Part shown: in pieces, positions 7,213-15,171 of the stretch
Numbering within the stretch: the stretch's first letter is position 1
Layout of the letters: each line of letters starts with the position of its first letter
IMG/VR virus record: IMGVR_UViG_3300005613_000310
Location: 1-29,555 of that record
Direction: 5' to 3' (one strand)
Source: a virus
Length of the DNA: 29,555 nucleotides
Position numbers and translations under genes: made by a program
Notes under the pieces: model-generated
Databases searched by the model: none
The model's input: only the letters and a program-made list of their open reading frames with translations
Told to the model about the DNA's origin: nothing

Positions 7213-9816
7213 TTATTTTTCATAGATATTCTTATAGTTCTCTTTGTCATTTACGTATTCAAGAACAGACGGCCACTCATTCTGCTTCACAACAGAGCTC
7301 TCATTTCTAATGCGAAGTCCCCTCAAACCATTTGCACGTTTATATTTTTCTTTAGTAACAGCCAAATTATTTGTGCGACAGTATTCGATTAAATTTGAAA
7401 TAAAATTTCCTCGCGTAGAAGACTTCTGTCCGATATTGGAACAATGCTCTAAGTAACTTGGATAAAGCTCAGTGTTAAAGTTTGCATACTTATGATTGCC
7501 CTCTTGGTTGAAAGGCTTCTCTCTGCTCACACCAATTGCAGTCCAATAATCAGGATCATAGATTACGTATTCTCCTAACCAATCATGGAGTGTTGAAACG
7601 CGACGATCGCGCTCACTCTCTTCCTTGTGGTAACCCTCAACACAAGACGAAGTGGCCATTAAATATTCTTTCATCGTCTCTTCCGACATTGAAAGTAACC
7701 AGTTGATCAAGCCCGGTAGTTCCTTAGAAAAGTCTCCACCTGGTTCTCCAGTCTTGCTAAATGAAATGAGATTTCGCTGTTCGGACGGTTTACCTTTAAA
7801 CACACGGTTAAAATATAAAGTAATGCGTCTTCTCTGAAGCCCAGTGCTTTTATCAGTGGATTGAATTTCTGCATTAGCTGTAATAATAATCATTCCTTTG
7901 TATTGAAACGAAGTAACATTTGCTTTATTCTTGACTTCATTGCGGACCATATCTCCCCCACTTAAGTTTTTCAGAACGCCAACACTTCCCCCATACTTAT
8001 CTTGGTCTGGCAAGACAATTAACTTCTTTCCTGCAAAGTTAGTCAGCTCAAACTTATTGCTTTCCATTTCCTTGAAGCTAGTTGTAGCAATGTTGTCGCG
8101 CCCAACAAGAGCAACACACAAGTTTGCGAAGGTCGACTTGCCAGTCTTTCCGTAACCTACGATCTCGAGGAAGCGCTGGACCTCATGATGCTGCAAGAGT
8201 ACAGCCCTCAGGAACGCACGTAAGAGTTGGACACGGTCTTCACGATCATCTTGAGTCCAGTGCAGCCATTCAATGATGTTGCTAGGCACTTGCGTTTCGT
8301 CGTAGGCATATGGCTGACGATTAATCAGAAAAAGATCGTGTACAAACTTAACGTTTTTGTCAAAAGGAATAAGTTTTTTACTAGGCACATGGAGTATTCC
8401 ATTTGTAAATAAAAGATATTCTCGATCTTCATACCAATTATTAAAGTTAAATTTATTACTTAAAAGATTTTTAATGTCATTAATTAATTTGTTATCATAC
8501 CCATTGATAAGACCAGACTCAGTTAAGATATCCAAACGTTCCATTAAGTCTGCACCCATTTTATTATCAGAGAGAAGCAACCATTGCCCAGTGCTTGCAT
8601 CGAATAAACGAAACTGCCTAAGCGTTTCGCAGTATCTCAAGTTGTCATCGTATGCTTGTACGAGTAAATGAAAAATTTGACTTTGATTCAATGAGCCTTT
8701 TTGCTTCCTTGTTTGTTTCAATTGGCTGCCTCCTCCATCAAAGCCCACAAGTTGTTGTTTATCTTCCTGTAGAAAAGCAATCATTTCCTGCTCAAGCAGT
8801 TCAATCGGATCTTGTTTCTCCTCGTGCTCAAAGTTTTTTAAGAATTGTTCCGCAGCAGCAACCTCTGTGTCTGAAACAGAGTGCGCTTTAAAGTCTTGGC
8901 TGATACTGAAGCCATACTTTTTAGCCTCCTCAATAAGGGATCCAATCCCCGCACCTCCTTCCCGGTCGAATGTTTTCCATTTGGACGCACATATTCCAGG
9001 CTTATACTTTTTAGATTGCTGACTCCATTCATCCCAAATTTCTAAGCAGCTGTCATCAATAGAATGCAGAGCTTGACCGGCAGCAATCCAGCTGTCATAG
9101 GTGTCGCAATGCTCAATCGGTAAACTAAAGATTGCATTTCTAGCAATACGAATATCTCTTTCAACTGTAATTTCACTATTAATTGCAAAATTAATTCCTA
9201 CATAACGCTGCCTCTCGATTGAAGGAGTCCCTTTCTTTTTATTTTGCGCATGAACATTTGCGATGACCCACTCTGGAACAAAGGGAAGATCTTTACAATG
9301 CTCAAACCCTTGCCCTGGCATTGTGTAAAACCCTTTTGTATCAGGGTGTTTACCCATGAGTACACCCTGGCGCTTTGTCCAGAGAACTTCTAGTTGCTCA
9401 TTTGTTTCTCCAAGCCAGCGATACTTTGACCTCGCGAATACATCAAAGTCATTCTTTGATACTTTATAAAGCTTTCGTAAACGTCCTTCCTTTCCACTTG
9501 CAATTGCTAGTGTAGGCGGTAGAGCTTTGTCAAATGGTTCTGTCGATAGCTTTTCGACAATGTCGAAAGCACTTTTACCATCAACATCAACCCATAACAA
9601 ACCGTAGGGCTCGTTGCCTACCGGCCCAGAAAGTAATCCAACTGCTTTTGCTTTGTTCGAATAAACTTCCTCTGCAATTTCAGAAACTGACAGTGGATTT
9701 TTTTGCCACCCTAAAATGTAGGGGGCTTTATCTTGTCCAAGTGGAGTGAGGGGCCATGAACTAGGAATCAGATCGAGGCGAATTTCACCTGGCTTGAGTT
9801 GAAAGTCAATAGACAT
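7213..9816 (-). CDS. Bifunctional primase-polymerase and SF3 (D5-type) helicase
   Basis: An 867-aa replication protein that should both prime DNA synthesis and unwind the fork. Residues 1-190 form a prim-pol domain with D77-V-D79 as the metal-binding pair. Residues about 220-285 match the PriCT-type linker with C-D-T-Y-D-S-W-I-A-A-G-Q-A-L. The D5-like region follows, then an SF3 ATPase: Walker A G-Y-G-K-T-G-K-S-T at 554-562, Walker B K-L-I-V-L-P-D-Q-D near 598-606, motif C I-I-I-T-A-N with N648, and R-R-R at 662-664 as the arginine finger. All key residues are present. It follows a 60-aa gene by one base. Confidence 0.95.
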   Translation of the reverse strand: MSIDFQLKPGEIRLDLIPSSWPLTPLGQDKAPYILGWQKNPLSVSEIAEEVYSNKAKAVGLLSGPVGNEPYGLLWVDVDGKSAFDIVEKLSTEPFDKALPPTLAIASGKEGRLRKLYKVSKNDFDVFARSKYRWLGETNEQLEVLWTKRQGVLMGKHPDTKGFYTMPGQGFEHCKDLPFVPEWVIANVHAQNKKKGTPSIERQRYVGINFAINSEITVERDIRIARNAIFSLPIEHCDTYDSWIAAGQALHSIDDSCLEIWDEWSQQSKKYKPGICASKWKTFDREGGAGIGSLIEEAKKYGFSISQDFKAHSVSDTEVAAAEQFLKNFEHEEKQDPIELLEQEMIAFLQEDKQQLVGFDGGGSQLKQTRKQKGSLNQSQIFHLLVQAYDDNLRYCETLRQFRLFDASTGQWLLLSDNKMGADLMERLDILTESGLINGYDNKLINDIKNLLSNKFNFNNWYEDREYLLFTNGILHVPSKKLIPFDKNVKFVHDLFLINRQPYAYDETQVPSNIIEWLHWTQDDREDRVQLLRAFLRAVLLQHHEVQRFLEIVGYGKTGKSTFANLCVALVGRDNIATTSFKEMESNKFELTNFAGKKLIVLPDQDKYGGSVGVLKNLSGGDMVRNEVKNKANVTSFQYKGMIIITANAEIQSTDKSTGLQRRRITLYFNRVFKGKPSEQRNLISFSKTGEPGGDFSKELPGLINWLLSMSEETMKEYLMATSSCVEGYHKEESERDRRVSTLHDWLGEYVIYDPDYWTAIGVSREKPFNQEGNHKYANFNTELYPSYLEHCSNIGQKSSTRGNFISNLIEYCRTNNLAVTKEKYKRANGLRGLRIRNESSVVKQNEWPSVLEYVNDKENYKNIYEK

Positions 9817-9817
9817 A

Positions 9818-10000
9818 TTAGTTCCTTGCGTCTAGTAATTGTACGGTGATATTTTTGTCAGGACATATATTCGATTTCAACAAATTGAAAGCATGTAACT
9901 GCATCGCAAAAGGCACAATCAGAACGTCACCATCTACAGCGTTAGCGATGATGGATTTTATGGCACGAGAAAACTCCGCCGGTTGAACGACGTATTTCAT
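9818..10000 (-). CDS. Small hypothetical protein before the primase-helicase
   Basis: A 60-aa frame starting MKYVVQPAEFSRAIKSII with alternating helix and strand (D-G-D-V-L-I-V-P-F). It ends one base before the primase-helicase ATG, so it is probably the first gene of that operon. A TATAAT box lies about 50 nt upstream. No family recognised; a replication accessory role is possible from position alone. Confidence 0.65.
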   Translation of the reverse strand: MKYVVQPAEFSRAIKSIIANAVDGDVLIVPFAMQLHAFNLLKSNICPDKNITVQLLDARN

Positions 10001-10305
10001 TGATTGAATTTGCAGCTGTTTTTATTTTAGATCCGGTAATTCAATAATCAATTATAAGTAAATTGAATAGAAGACAATTAAGACAATAATAAACAAGATA
10101 AGAAAAGGCAGTGGCTGCAAGGGGATTTGTGCGGTGCCCTTTAAAGTAACCAGTACTACTCAGGGCATCAACGCCCTCGCATTAAATTTAATTATTGCTC
10201 CGCCTTTTTGTAAGCCTCTTCTTAACGTTAAGATAAGTGTCAAGTATTTTTAAATATAGATAAGTAAAAAAACTTACGATAATTAAGCGAGCGCACTCAA
10301 GCATG
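10001..10305 (-). other. AT-rich intergenic region with mutually exclusive hairpins
   Basis: No coding frame is convincing in these 305 bases. Besides the -10 box, the region holds TGCCCT (10135-10140), AGGGCA (10162-10167) and GCCCT (10173-10177): the middle arm can pair with either flank, so two alternative hairpins exclude each other. An A/T-rich palindrome (AAGTAAAAAAACTT) lies near 10262-10275, and a TCAAG/CTTGA hairpin lies at the stop of the endonuclease VII gene. No known riboswitch is recognised. Confidence 0.4.
10051..10056 (-). promoter_or_regulatory. -10 promoter element for the primase operon
   Basis: TATAAT on the minus strand (10056 to 10051), with an ATTGTC-like -35 about 16 nt upstream. 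The predicted leader to the ATG at 10000 is about 44 nt. Confidence 0.45.
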
Positions 10306-10599
10306 TCAACTTGATTGAAAATAATCTATACAAGATTTTAACAAAGTTACATCATCTTTCAAGTAACCTAGGGCTAAGTTACAGCTCGTGCATAGCAAGC
10401 CTCTTACCTTTTTAGTCCTATGGCAATGGTCAACGGAAAAATGTTTTTTCTTATGTCCGGGATCAGTACAACCGCAAATCTTGCACCGATAGTTTTGGTT
10501 GATAAGCATTTGTTCATACTGTTCAACGCTTATCCCGTATCTTTTTTTTAAATTTTTAGCCCTGATTGATTTCTTTTTTTCGCACTTACTCTTTGTCAT
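10306..10599 (-). CDS. Recombination endonuclease VII-like nuclease
   Basis: A 97-aa member of the endonuclease VII family, the enzymes that resolve branched DNA (T4 gp49 is the type). It has a basic N terminus, Y-G-I-S-V-E-Q-Y-E-Q-M near 20-30, a zinc-binding C-K-I-C pair, then V-D-H-C-H (the catalytic His-Me core) near 56-60, and C-T-S-C-N-L-A-L-G as the second Cys pair. The length is short but covers the whole core. Its ATG overlaps the stop of the RecB-like nuclease gene by one base, so both are co-expressed. It may resolve replication or recombination intermediates; small phage copies can also be homing genes. Confidence 0.92.
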   Translation of the reverse strand: MTKSKCEKKKSIRAKNLKKRYGISVEQYEQMLINQNYRCKICGCTDPGHKKKHFSVDHCHRTKKVRGLLCTSCNLALGYLKDDVTLLKSCIDYFQSS

Positions 10600-11420
10600 T
10601 AGATAAGATCTTTGTCAACAGGGCCGAACTTATTCAGTTGTTCAAAGTATTCTGCGCAACACTTCCACCAATCGTCCCTTAAAGAGTCTAAGAATTTTCT
10701 ACTGATTTTAAAAACCTGTGTACGCAGCGGTGTTGAAACAAGTATAGCTGCCTGATCGACTTTAAGGCCTAGCGTATTTTCAATACCAATATCATACGCA
10801 GCTAACTGTTTAATAGTTTTTTTAAATTTCATGTAGCCACCTAGTAGATCTCTCCACTCTTGCGAACCCTTTTCCAAAGTGTCAGGCCAACGTCTTGAGT
10901 AAGGTTTAACTGAAGTTTTTAAATCAGCAAGTACAAGCTTCCCTTTAACGTAACCGATTACATCTGGTGCCCCAGCAAAGCAATGACCTTCCTCATTAAT
11001 TCCAAACACTCTAGCCACACCATCACCGCCAACAGTGAATTGATGTTCTTTTAAAAGAGGCCTTTCTGCCCATATGCAACTATCAAATTGATCTAGCACT
11101 GCTGGCATACCCGTCCAAAAATCTGCATACTCTTCTTTTATTTCTGGTTGTTTTATTCCATCAGCTAGGTAGTGTTCCATGGCAGCATGAATTGCTGTCC
11201 CTCTTTCTGCTGCTGCTTCTTTTACTCCAGGGTTTGCCTTACTCCACATCTCTAATTTCTTTTTATTAGCTTCGCTCGCAATCTCTGAAAGTATGGTAGT
11301 AACCGAAGGTGCCGGACCAAAGGGAGTAGTGTAGTGTCTTTTGCCATTGATAGTTATGCGACACTCCTTATTGTTTAGCGCCTCCATTTGATCCTTCTTC
11401 CATACCTTTTTGCAAGTCAT
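10599..11420 (-). CDS. PD-(D/E)XK exonuclease (RecB/Cas4-like)
   Basis: A 273-aa nuclease likely to resect DNA ends for recombination or degrade host DNA. Motifs in order: R-G-T-A-I-H with H78, G-A-P-D with D153, D-L-K with D166 and K168, and Q-L-A-A-Y (Q205, Y209). This is the RecB-family pattern. I see no four-Cys iron-sulfur cluster as in Cas4. ATG at 11420 is chosen over the TTG one codon before. It overlaps the endonuclease VII gene by one base, and with the SSB and polymerase it fits phage recombination-dependent replication. Confidence 0.9.
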   Translation of the reverse strand: MTCKKVWKKDQMEALNNKECRITINGKRHYTTPFGPAPSVTTILSEIASEANKKKLEMWSKANPGVKEAAAERGTAIHAAMEHYLADGIKQPEIKEEYADFWTGMPAVLDQFDSCIWAERPLLKEHQFTVGGDGVARVFGINEEGHCFAGAPDVIGYVKGKLVLADLKTSVKPYSRRWPDTLEKGSQEWRDLLGGYMKFKKTIKQLAAYDIGIENTLGLKVDQAAILVSTPLRTQVFKISRKFLDSLRDDWWKCCAEYFEQLNKFGPVDKDLI

Positions 11421-11518
11421 CAATTCTTTATGTATTAAGAAAATAATATCATTCTATTTTTAGATTGTTACTAATTCGAATTTGTAATTGGCATCATGCC
11501 GCTTTAATTTATTACGGC

Positions 11519-11524
11519 TATACT
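11519..11524 (+). promoter_or_regulatory. -10 promoter element for the 67-aa gene
   Basis: TATACT, 21 nt before the ATG at 11546, the same spacing as the promoters of the 888, 3899 and 16031 genes. A closer TATAAA at 11534-11539 is an alternative that would give an almost leaderless RNA. Confidence 0.42.
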
Positions 11525-11545
11525 TTTAATAGTTATAAAATTCTC

Positions 11546-11749
11546 ATGGCTTTGGCGACTCAAGTTCAAATTCCCGTAGACACAGCAAACCAGGCGATGA
11601 GAGAAGCACTTGCATTTGCCGCACGGTCTGAAAATCCTGTATTGATCAGCGCAATTACTGACATCGTTGCAAAGATCGAGTCGCTTAAGTTCATGGATGC
11701 ATTGTGTGATGACTTAGACCGTCACTTAAAGGTGCATAAATTTGAATGA
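11546..11749 (+). CDS. Small helical hypothetical protein
   Basis: A 67-aa frame, MALATQVQIPVDTANQA at the N terminus, then Ala-rich helices and a charged end (D-D-L-D-R-H-L-K-V-H-K-F-E). The ATG at 11546 is preferred over the upstream TTG because a -10 box lies 21 nt before it and the TTG-based extension is unlike protein. Its stop overlaps the TTG of the next gene. It lies on the plus strand between two leftward blocks, so it forms its own small transcription unit. Function unknown. Confidence 0.65.
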   Translation: MALATQVQIPVDTANQAMREALAFAARSENPVLISAITDIVAKIESLKFMDALCDDLDRHLKVHKFE

Positions 11750-11906
11750 AGATAAGAAAGCGGAAGCTGATGCAGAACGCTTCGCTAAGTATTTCAGAGA
11801 ACTTGCTCGCTGGATGCCAGAGCCCCCCTCCGATTGGAGGGAAAAGGCTCTGCCTTCTAAGTATGATGCAATGTACGAAGCAAGGATTAAGGCAGAAGAG
11901 TCTTAA
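11742..11906 (+). CDS. Small hypothetical protein with TTG start
   Basis: A 54-aa frame that begins at a TTG overlapping the preceding stop (TTGAATGA) and ends at 11906, four bases into the convergent Dps-like gene. It is charged and helical: A-E-A-D-A-E-R-F-A-K-Y-F-R-E-L-A, followed by M-P-E-P-P-S-D-W-R and L-P-S-K-Y-D. The amino acid pattern is far more protein-like than the ATG frame at 11746. A nested hairpin, CAGAGCC/GGCTCTG outside CCCTCC/GGAGGG, lies within it at 11818-11852. Function unknown. Confidence 0.55.
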   Translation: MNEDKKAEADAERFAKYFRELARWMPEPPSDWREKALPSKYDAMYEARIKAEES

Positions 11907-12433
11907 TTTCTTAGCATCGATTTAATCTTCCAAGCTGCCAGGAACATTTCACCAACCAGCTCGGCAATATAGTTTTCAATGTCAGGAGCATCAATGCGCT
12001 CTGCTTGTTTCCTAATGCCTTTAAGGTTGACCGCAAAGTTCTCTAGGTTTGTATAATAAGTGAGCAGCATATTGCTGGGTTCATATGATTCCACATGCTT
12101 CACACCTTTTGATGCGGATTTCAAACCTTTCTCGCACATCGGAAGAAGGTAATCCATCGAACGTATGTACTCACCCACCCGATCAAATTGTTCTGCATGC
12201 GCTTCGTACTGCTTTTTCAGAAACTTATGCACACCCAAAAAATTTGAAGCCTCATAGTTTAGATGAATGAGGTGTGACTGAATACGCAGGTGGTCAAGCG
12301 TAGCACAAACACGAGTCAACTCTGATACAAACTTTGCTGTCTTATCATCTTTCTTATACTTAACTGTTGGTTGCACCTCTTGTGCAACAGCTTCTTTATT
12401 ATTGTCTGCGAAGGGATCTGGGAACTGGGCCAT
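11903..12433 (-). CDS. Dps-like mini-ferritin with intact ferroxidase ligands
   Basis: A 176-aa helical protein that resembles Dps, the 12-subunit ferritin that oxidises and stores iron and may coat DNA. The inter-subunit ferroxidase ligands can be read off: H57 (in I-H-L-N-Y-E-A, replacing the usual H-W-N-x-x-G), H69 (G-V-H-K-F-L), D84 and E88 (D-R-V-G-E-Y-I-R). The spacings 12, 15 and 4 equal those of Listeria Dps H31/H43/D58/E62. The length is typical. The first 30 residues are polar and flexible. In a phage it could limit Fenton damage or manage host iron during infection. No DNA-binding tail is proven. Sequence similarity outside the core was not tested. Confidence 0.82.
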   Translation of the reverse strand: MAQFPDPFADNNKEAVAQEVQPTVKYKKDDKTAKFVSELTRVCATLDHLRIQSHLIHLNYEASNFLGVHKFLKKQYEAHAEQFDRVGEYIRSMDYLLPMCEKGLKSASKGVKHVESYEPSNMLLTYYTNLENFAVNLKGIRKQAERIDAPDIENYIAELVGEMFLAAWKIKSMLRN

Positions 12434-12498
12434 CAGTAAGTGTTGAATCTACGTGCCATATTCTAGAATATATTTTCATTTAATATGTATCTAATAAT

Positions 12499-12939
12499 TT
12501 AGAAGAACCCTAAGTATTTACCAGCCATAGGCACTGTCGCACTTGGCTGTGGCACCATTTCACTTTTCATTTCTTGAGGCATTTCCATAGCTTGTCTCCT
12601 GTCTTCATTAAACGCTGTAATGATTTGATCAAGATCGTTTCGACTATTCACATTTTTAATTCCAGCTTTGTCCGCATAGAACTGATAGTCTTGTGTATCA
12701 ATACCTGCATTTCTTAGCGGAGCAAAGAATCTCGACCTTGGACCACCACCAAGCAAAGAAGCTACAAATAAATCTTCAGGATCTCTGCCGCTAGAACCTC
12801 CGCCCCTTCCGCTGTTATTTCCTTCGAAGTAATCGTAATCACTCCTTAAAAATTCACCCAGCGTCTTACCATCGAAAGTTGCACTATCCTCTGCTCCCGA
12901 TATGTAATCTCCGTCACGCTCGAAAAGACCTAATACCAT
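12499..12939 (-). CDS. Gly-rich hypothetical protein
   Basis: A 146-aa frame with ATG at 12939. An acidic N-terminal region is followed by a Gly/Ser/Arg-rich stretch (residues about 40-53), L-L-G-G-G-P-R-S-R-F-F, a short helical domain with S-R-N-D-L-D-Q-I-I-T-A-F-N-E-D-R-R, then a Met/Pro-rich tail. The patchwork of flexible segments is typical of a minor virion or scaffold-like protein, but I do not recognise it. It is divergent from the virion protein gene at 13046, with which it shares a 106-bp promoter region. Confidence 0.68.
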   Translation of the reverse strand: MVLGLFERDGDYISGAEDSATFDGKTLGEFLRSDYDYFEGNNSGRGGGSSGRDPEDLFVASLLGGGPRSRFFAPLRNAGIDTQDYQFYADKAGIKNVNSRNDLDQIITAFNEDRRQAMEMPQEMKSEMVPQPSATVPMAGKYLGFF

Positions 12940-12986
12940 TTTTTTAATCGCTATTGTACTTCTATATTCTTTATTTTAAGTCATGT

Positions 12987-13009
12987 TGCCCTTGTTTACC
13001 TGAAGGGCA
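12987..13009. repeat. Hairpin in a divergent promoter region
   Basis: TGCCCTT (12987-12993) and AAGGGCA (13003-13009) form a 7-bp stem with a 9-nt loop, in the 106 bp between the divergent genes starting at 12939 and 13046. No U-tract is present on either side, so it is more likely an operator or leader hairpin than a terminator. Confidence 0.4.
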
Positions 13010-13045
13010 TTAGAATGTTAGAGATAAAGTATATGGATTAAACTT

Positions 13046-14329
13046 ATGCCACAAGGTCGTTATTATAATTCTGAATTAGTTAAAGATGTGTATGTAGTTA
13101 ATCCTTTAACGGCAGCTATAAGCACATCTGGAACTACAAGCAGTGATGCTTTTGGCAGGCTAAGGGTTTCGAATCCTTATACTTTGTTTGAGTCTTCTCA
13201 TCGCTATGTAGACAATGGCGAATGGGTTACGTCAACAGCAGCAGGAGGTTCTTCTGCCTTTAATGCAGATGCAGGCTTGCTTGACATGACAGTCACAACT
13301 GCATCAGGCTCACAAGTATTAAGAGAAACTAAAAAAGTATTTAATTATCAACCTGGAAAATCTCTGCTTGCTATTTTATCTTTTAATTTTGAAGAAGCTA
13401 AAAATAATCTTAGGCAGCGCATCGGATACTTTGGCGCTGAGAATGGTCTCTACTTGGAGCTCAACAGTACTAATGAACCTTCATTTGTTAAGAGAAGTTC
13501 TGTTACAGGATCTCTTGTCAATACGGAAGTATTAAAAACTGATTGGAATATTGATACCTTGGATGGCAACGGACCTTCAGGGATTACTTTAGATCTATCA
13601 AAGGTTCAAATTGTTTGGTTTGATTTTGAGTGGCTTGGTTCTGGTACAGTCCGATGCGGATTTGTAATAGATGGTGTATTCATTCATTGCCACTCATTCC
13701 AGCACGCAAATGTTAGTTCAGGAACTTACATTACTACAGCTAGCTTACCCTTGCGTGTTGAAATTACCAACACTGACACTACGGCTAGCAGTAGTACTTT
13801 AAAACAGATTTGTATGACAGTTATTTCAGAGGGAGGCTATGAAATAAGGGGTAACGCAGCAGAAGCAAAGTTACCAATCGGTTCTCCAAGAGATCTTACA
13901 GTTGCTTCAACAGTGTATCCTCTTATTTCATTACGTCTAAAGAGCACACGCCTCGACGGCATAGCAATCTTGGATTCATTAAATGTATTAGGTATTACTA
14001 ACAATGCAAACTATTGTTGGGAAGTTGTACAAGGAGGCACGACTTCTGGAGGCACTTGGGTTACTAATAGTAGTTCTTCATTAGTTGAGTACAACATGAC
14101 AGCAACAAGTTACAGCCTTGGTGCAGGCGAAGTGTTAACAGCAGGCTACGCAGCTGGTTCAAACCAAGGCTCCGCTGCTTCAGAACTGCACCGTGATAAT
14201 TTATTTGAATTCCAGCTTGAACGCAACAGCTTCACCAGCACTCCTATAGAACTTATCCTCGTTGCATCTAGTGATACTGCAGGTGCAGATGTACTTGCTT
14301 CACTAGGATGGCAAGAAACAAATAGGTAA
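13046..14329 (+). CDS. Putative virion structural protein (tail or fibre type)
   Basis: A 427-aa protein rich in Ser, Thr, Gly and Asn with almost no long helices. Near residue 34 it has S-D-A-F-G-R-L-R-V-S-N-P-Y-T-L-F-E-S, a motif I associate with a widespread phage and marine virus structural family; about 200 residues of jelly-roll-like strands follow (V-W-F-D-F-E-W-L-G-S-G-T-V-R-C-G-F). The C-terminal part around 320-427 is a second beta domain. It may be a tail fibre, capsid decoration or receptor-binding protein. It lies alone on the plus strand, away from the main structural block at the left end. Confidence 0.72.
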   Translation: MPQGRYYNSELVKDVYVVNPLTAAISTSGTTSSDAFGRLRVSNPYTLFESSHRYVDNGEWVTSTAAGGSSAFNADAGLLDMTVTTASGSQVLRETKKVFNYQPGKSLLAILSFNFEEAKNNLRQRIGYFGAENGLYLELNSTNEPSFVKRSSVTGSLVNTEVLKTDWNIDTLDGNGPSGITLDLSKVQIVWFDFEWLGSGTVRCGFVIDGVFIHCHSFQHANVSSGTYITTASLPLRVEITNTDTTASSSTLKQICMTVISEGGYEIRGNAAEAKLPIGSPRDLTVASTVYPLISLRLKSTRLDGIAILDSLNVLGITNNANYCWEVVQGGTTSGGTWVTNSSSSLVEYNMTATSYSLGAGEVLTAGYAAGSNQGSAASELHRDNLFEFQLERNSFTSTPIELILVASSDTAGADVLASLGWQETNR

Positions 14330-14385
14330 AGTCAAAGGGATACGCTAAGATAATAAAAAGTTATGCTGATCTTAAGGAGGTAGTA

Positions 14386-14535
14386 ATGAATTTATTAAAA
14401 CAATATAAAAAATTAGCAACCCTTAATGTTGAAGCAGAGCAATGTACGACCAGGGAGGAAGCGAAAAAGATTCTAAAGAAAGCTAAAAAAGTAAACCACA
14501 AAGTAGGATTCGACCGATGGAAGAGTACCAAGTAG
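14386..14535 (+). CDS. Small Lys-rich protein with a perfect Shine-Dalgarno
   Basis: A 49-aa frame, MNLLKQYKKLATLNVEAEQ at the start and very Lys-rich in the middle (E-E-A-K-K-I-L-K-K-A-K-K). The ribosome site AAGGAGGT lies 6 nt before the ATG, the strongest in the window. It follows the putative virion protein by 56 bp and overlaps the next gene by 19 bp. The charge and helix content suggest a small nucleic-acid-binding or regulatory protein; no family recognised. Confidence 0.68.
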   Translation: MNLLKQYKKLATLNVEAEQCTTREEAKKILKKAKKVNHKVGFDRWKSTK

Positions 14536-14681
14536 AGAACTGGAAGAAGATCAAAGTAGCTCTTGAAGAAGCAGGTAAAACCGATTGTTTCTTTTATAAA
14601 AGGGCCGCACACATTTCAAAAAATGGCGCGGACATACCTGGCTTCGACCCTGAACTGATTAATCATCAAAGCCAGGAATAA
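14517..14681 (+). CDS. Small hypothetical protein
   Basis: A 54-aa frame starting MEEYQVENWKKIKVALEEAG, with K-T-D-C-F-F-Y-K-R-A then G-A-D-I-P-G-F-D-P-E. The layout (amphipathic helix, then a short P-G-F-D-P segment) recalls a small family common in marine cyanophages, but I cannot name it. It begins inside the previous gene and its end overlaps the convergent gene at 14659 by 23 bp. Confidence 0.6.
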   Translation: MEEYQVENWKKIKVALEEAGKTDCFFYKRAAHISKNGADIPGFDPELINHQSQE

Positions 14682-14952
14682 AAGGACGGTGCGTGCCGTC
14701 GTTTAGTTCCTGATTTTCCCGGATGTATTTGTCAGCCGCTTCCATCCGCTCGAACCACTGGTCACGCATTGCCCTTCCAGCTTCGTTGAGACAGAAGTTT
14801 TGCCACAAACCTGTGTAGGTTGCATGCCTGGGATGGGAGGGATCCTCTCTACCATCACAGCGGTACATGTGTTCTAGAAAAACAACACGTTTGTTTTCTT
14901 CATTAACGTCCCAGTCAATTAGGGAATTGCCGACCATGCGTGGTTTACTCAT
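14659..14952 (-). CDS. Hypothetical protein, 97 aa
   Basis: A 97-aa soluble protein with ATG at 14952, overlapping the upstream stop by 4 bp. It contains F-L-E-H-M-Y-R-C-D-G-R near residue 25, several aromatic residues (G-L-W-Q-N-F) and a charged helix E-A-G-R-A-M-R-D-Q-W-F-E-R-M-E-A-A-D-K-Y. There is no motif I can assign. It is the last gene of a leftward run of small genes that begins at 15988. Confidence 0.7.
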   Translation of the reverse strand: MSKPRMVGNSLIDWDVNEENKRVVFLEHMYRCDGREDPSHPRHATYTGLWQNFCLNEAGRAMRDQWFERMEAADKYIRENQELNDGTHRPFIPGFDD

Positions 14953-15143
14953 TGCTCAAGCAGACGAAAATCTTTAGCACTGGTGGTGAAACAGGAAACA
15001 TCATCCGGACGTAACTCTGCAATCAATGAATGTAAGTCATCTTCGACACTTTCTGTAAACTGTTTTAAGGTTTTTCCTTTAAAGGAATCATACTCAATCT
15101 CTAATTCAACATTGAAAGAGATGCAAGCAACTGCGCTGGACAC
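14949..15143 (-). CDS. Small hypothetical protein with GTG start
   Basis: A 64-aa frame from GTG at 15143; no in-frame ATG exists upstream before a stop. It has an alpha/beta pattern: I-S-F-N-V-E-L-E-I-E-Y strand, then F-K-G-K-T-L-K-Q-F-T-E-S-V-E-D-D-L helix, then R-P-D-D-V-S-C-F-T-T-S strand. This resembles a small cyanophage family I have seen in T7-like genomes, without known function. It overlaps the next gene by 4 bp. Confidence 0.65.
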   Translation of the reverse strand: MSSAVACISFNVELEIEYDSFKGKTLKQFTESVEDDLHSLIAELRPDDVSCFTTSAKDFRLLEQ

Positions 15144-15171
15144 TTTTGTTTGTGAAAGTCTTTTAACTTTA

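Noticed and set aside
11746-11906. ATG frame inside the 11742-11906 gene (starting M-K-I-R-K-R-K)
   Set aside because: It gives low-quality sequence, whereas the TTG frame has a strong protein-like pattern and ends at the convergent junction.
14361-14612. 83-aa minus-strand frame with many Phe and Leu
   Set aside because: Antisense to two small plus-strand genes with clear coding pattern and a perfect Shine-Dalgarno; shadow.
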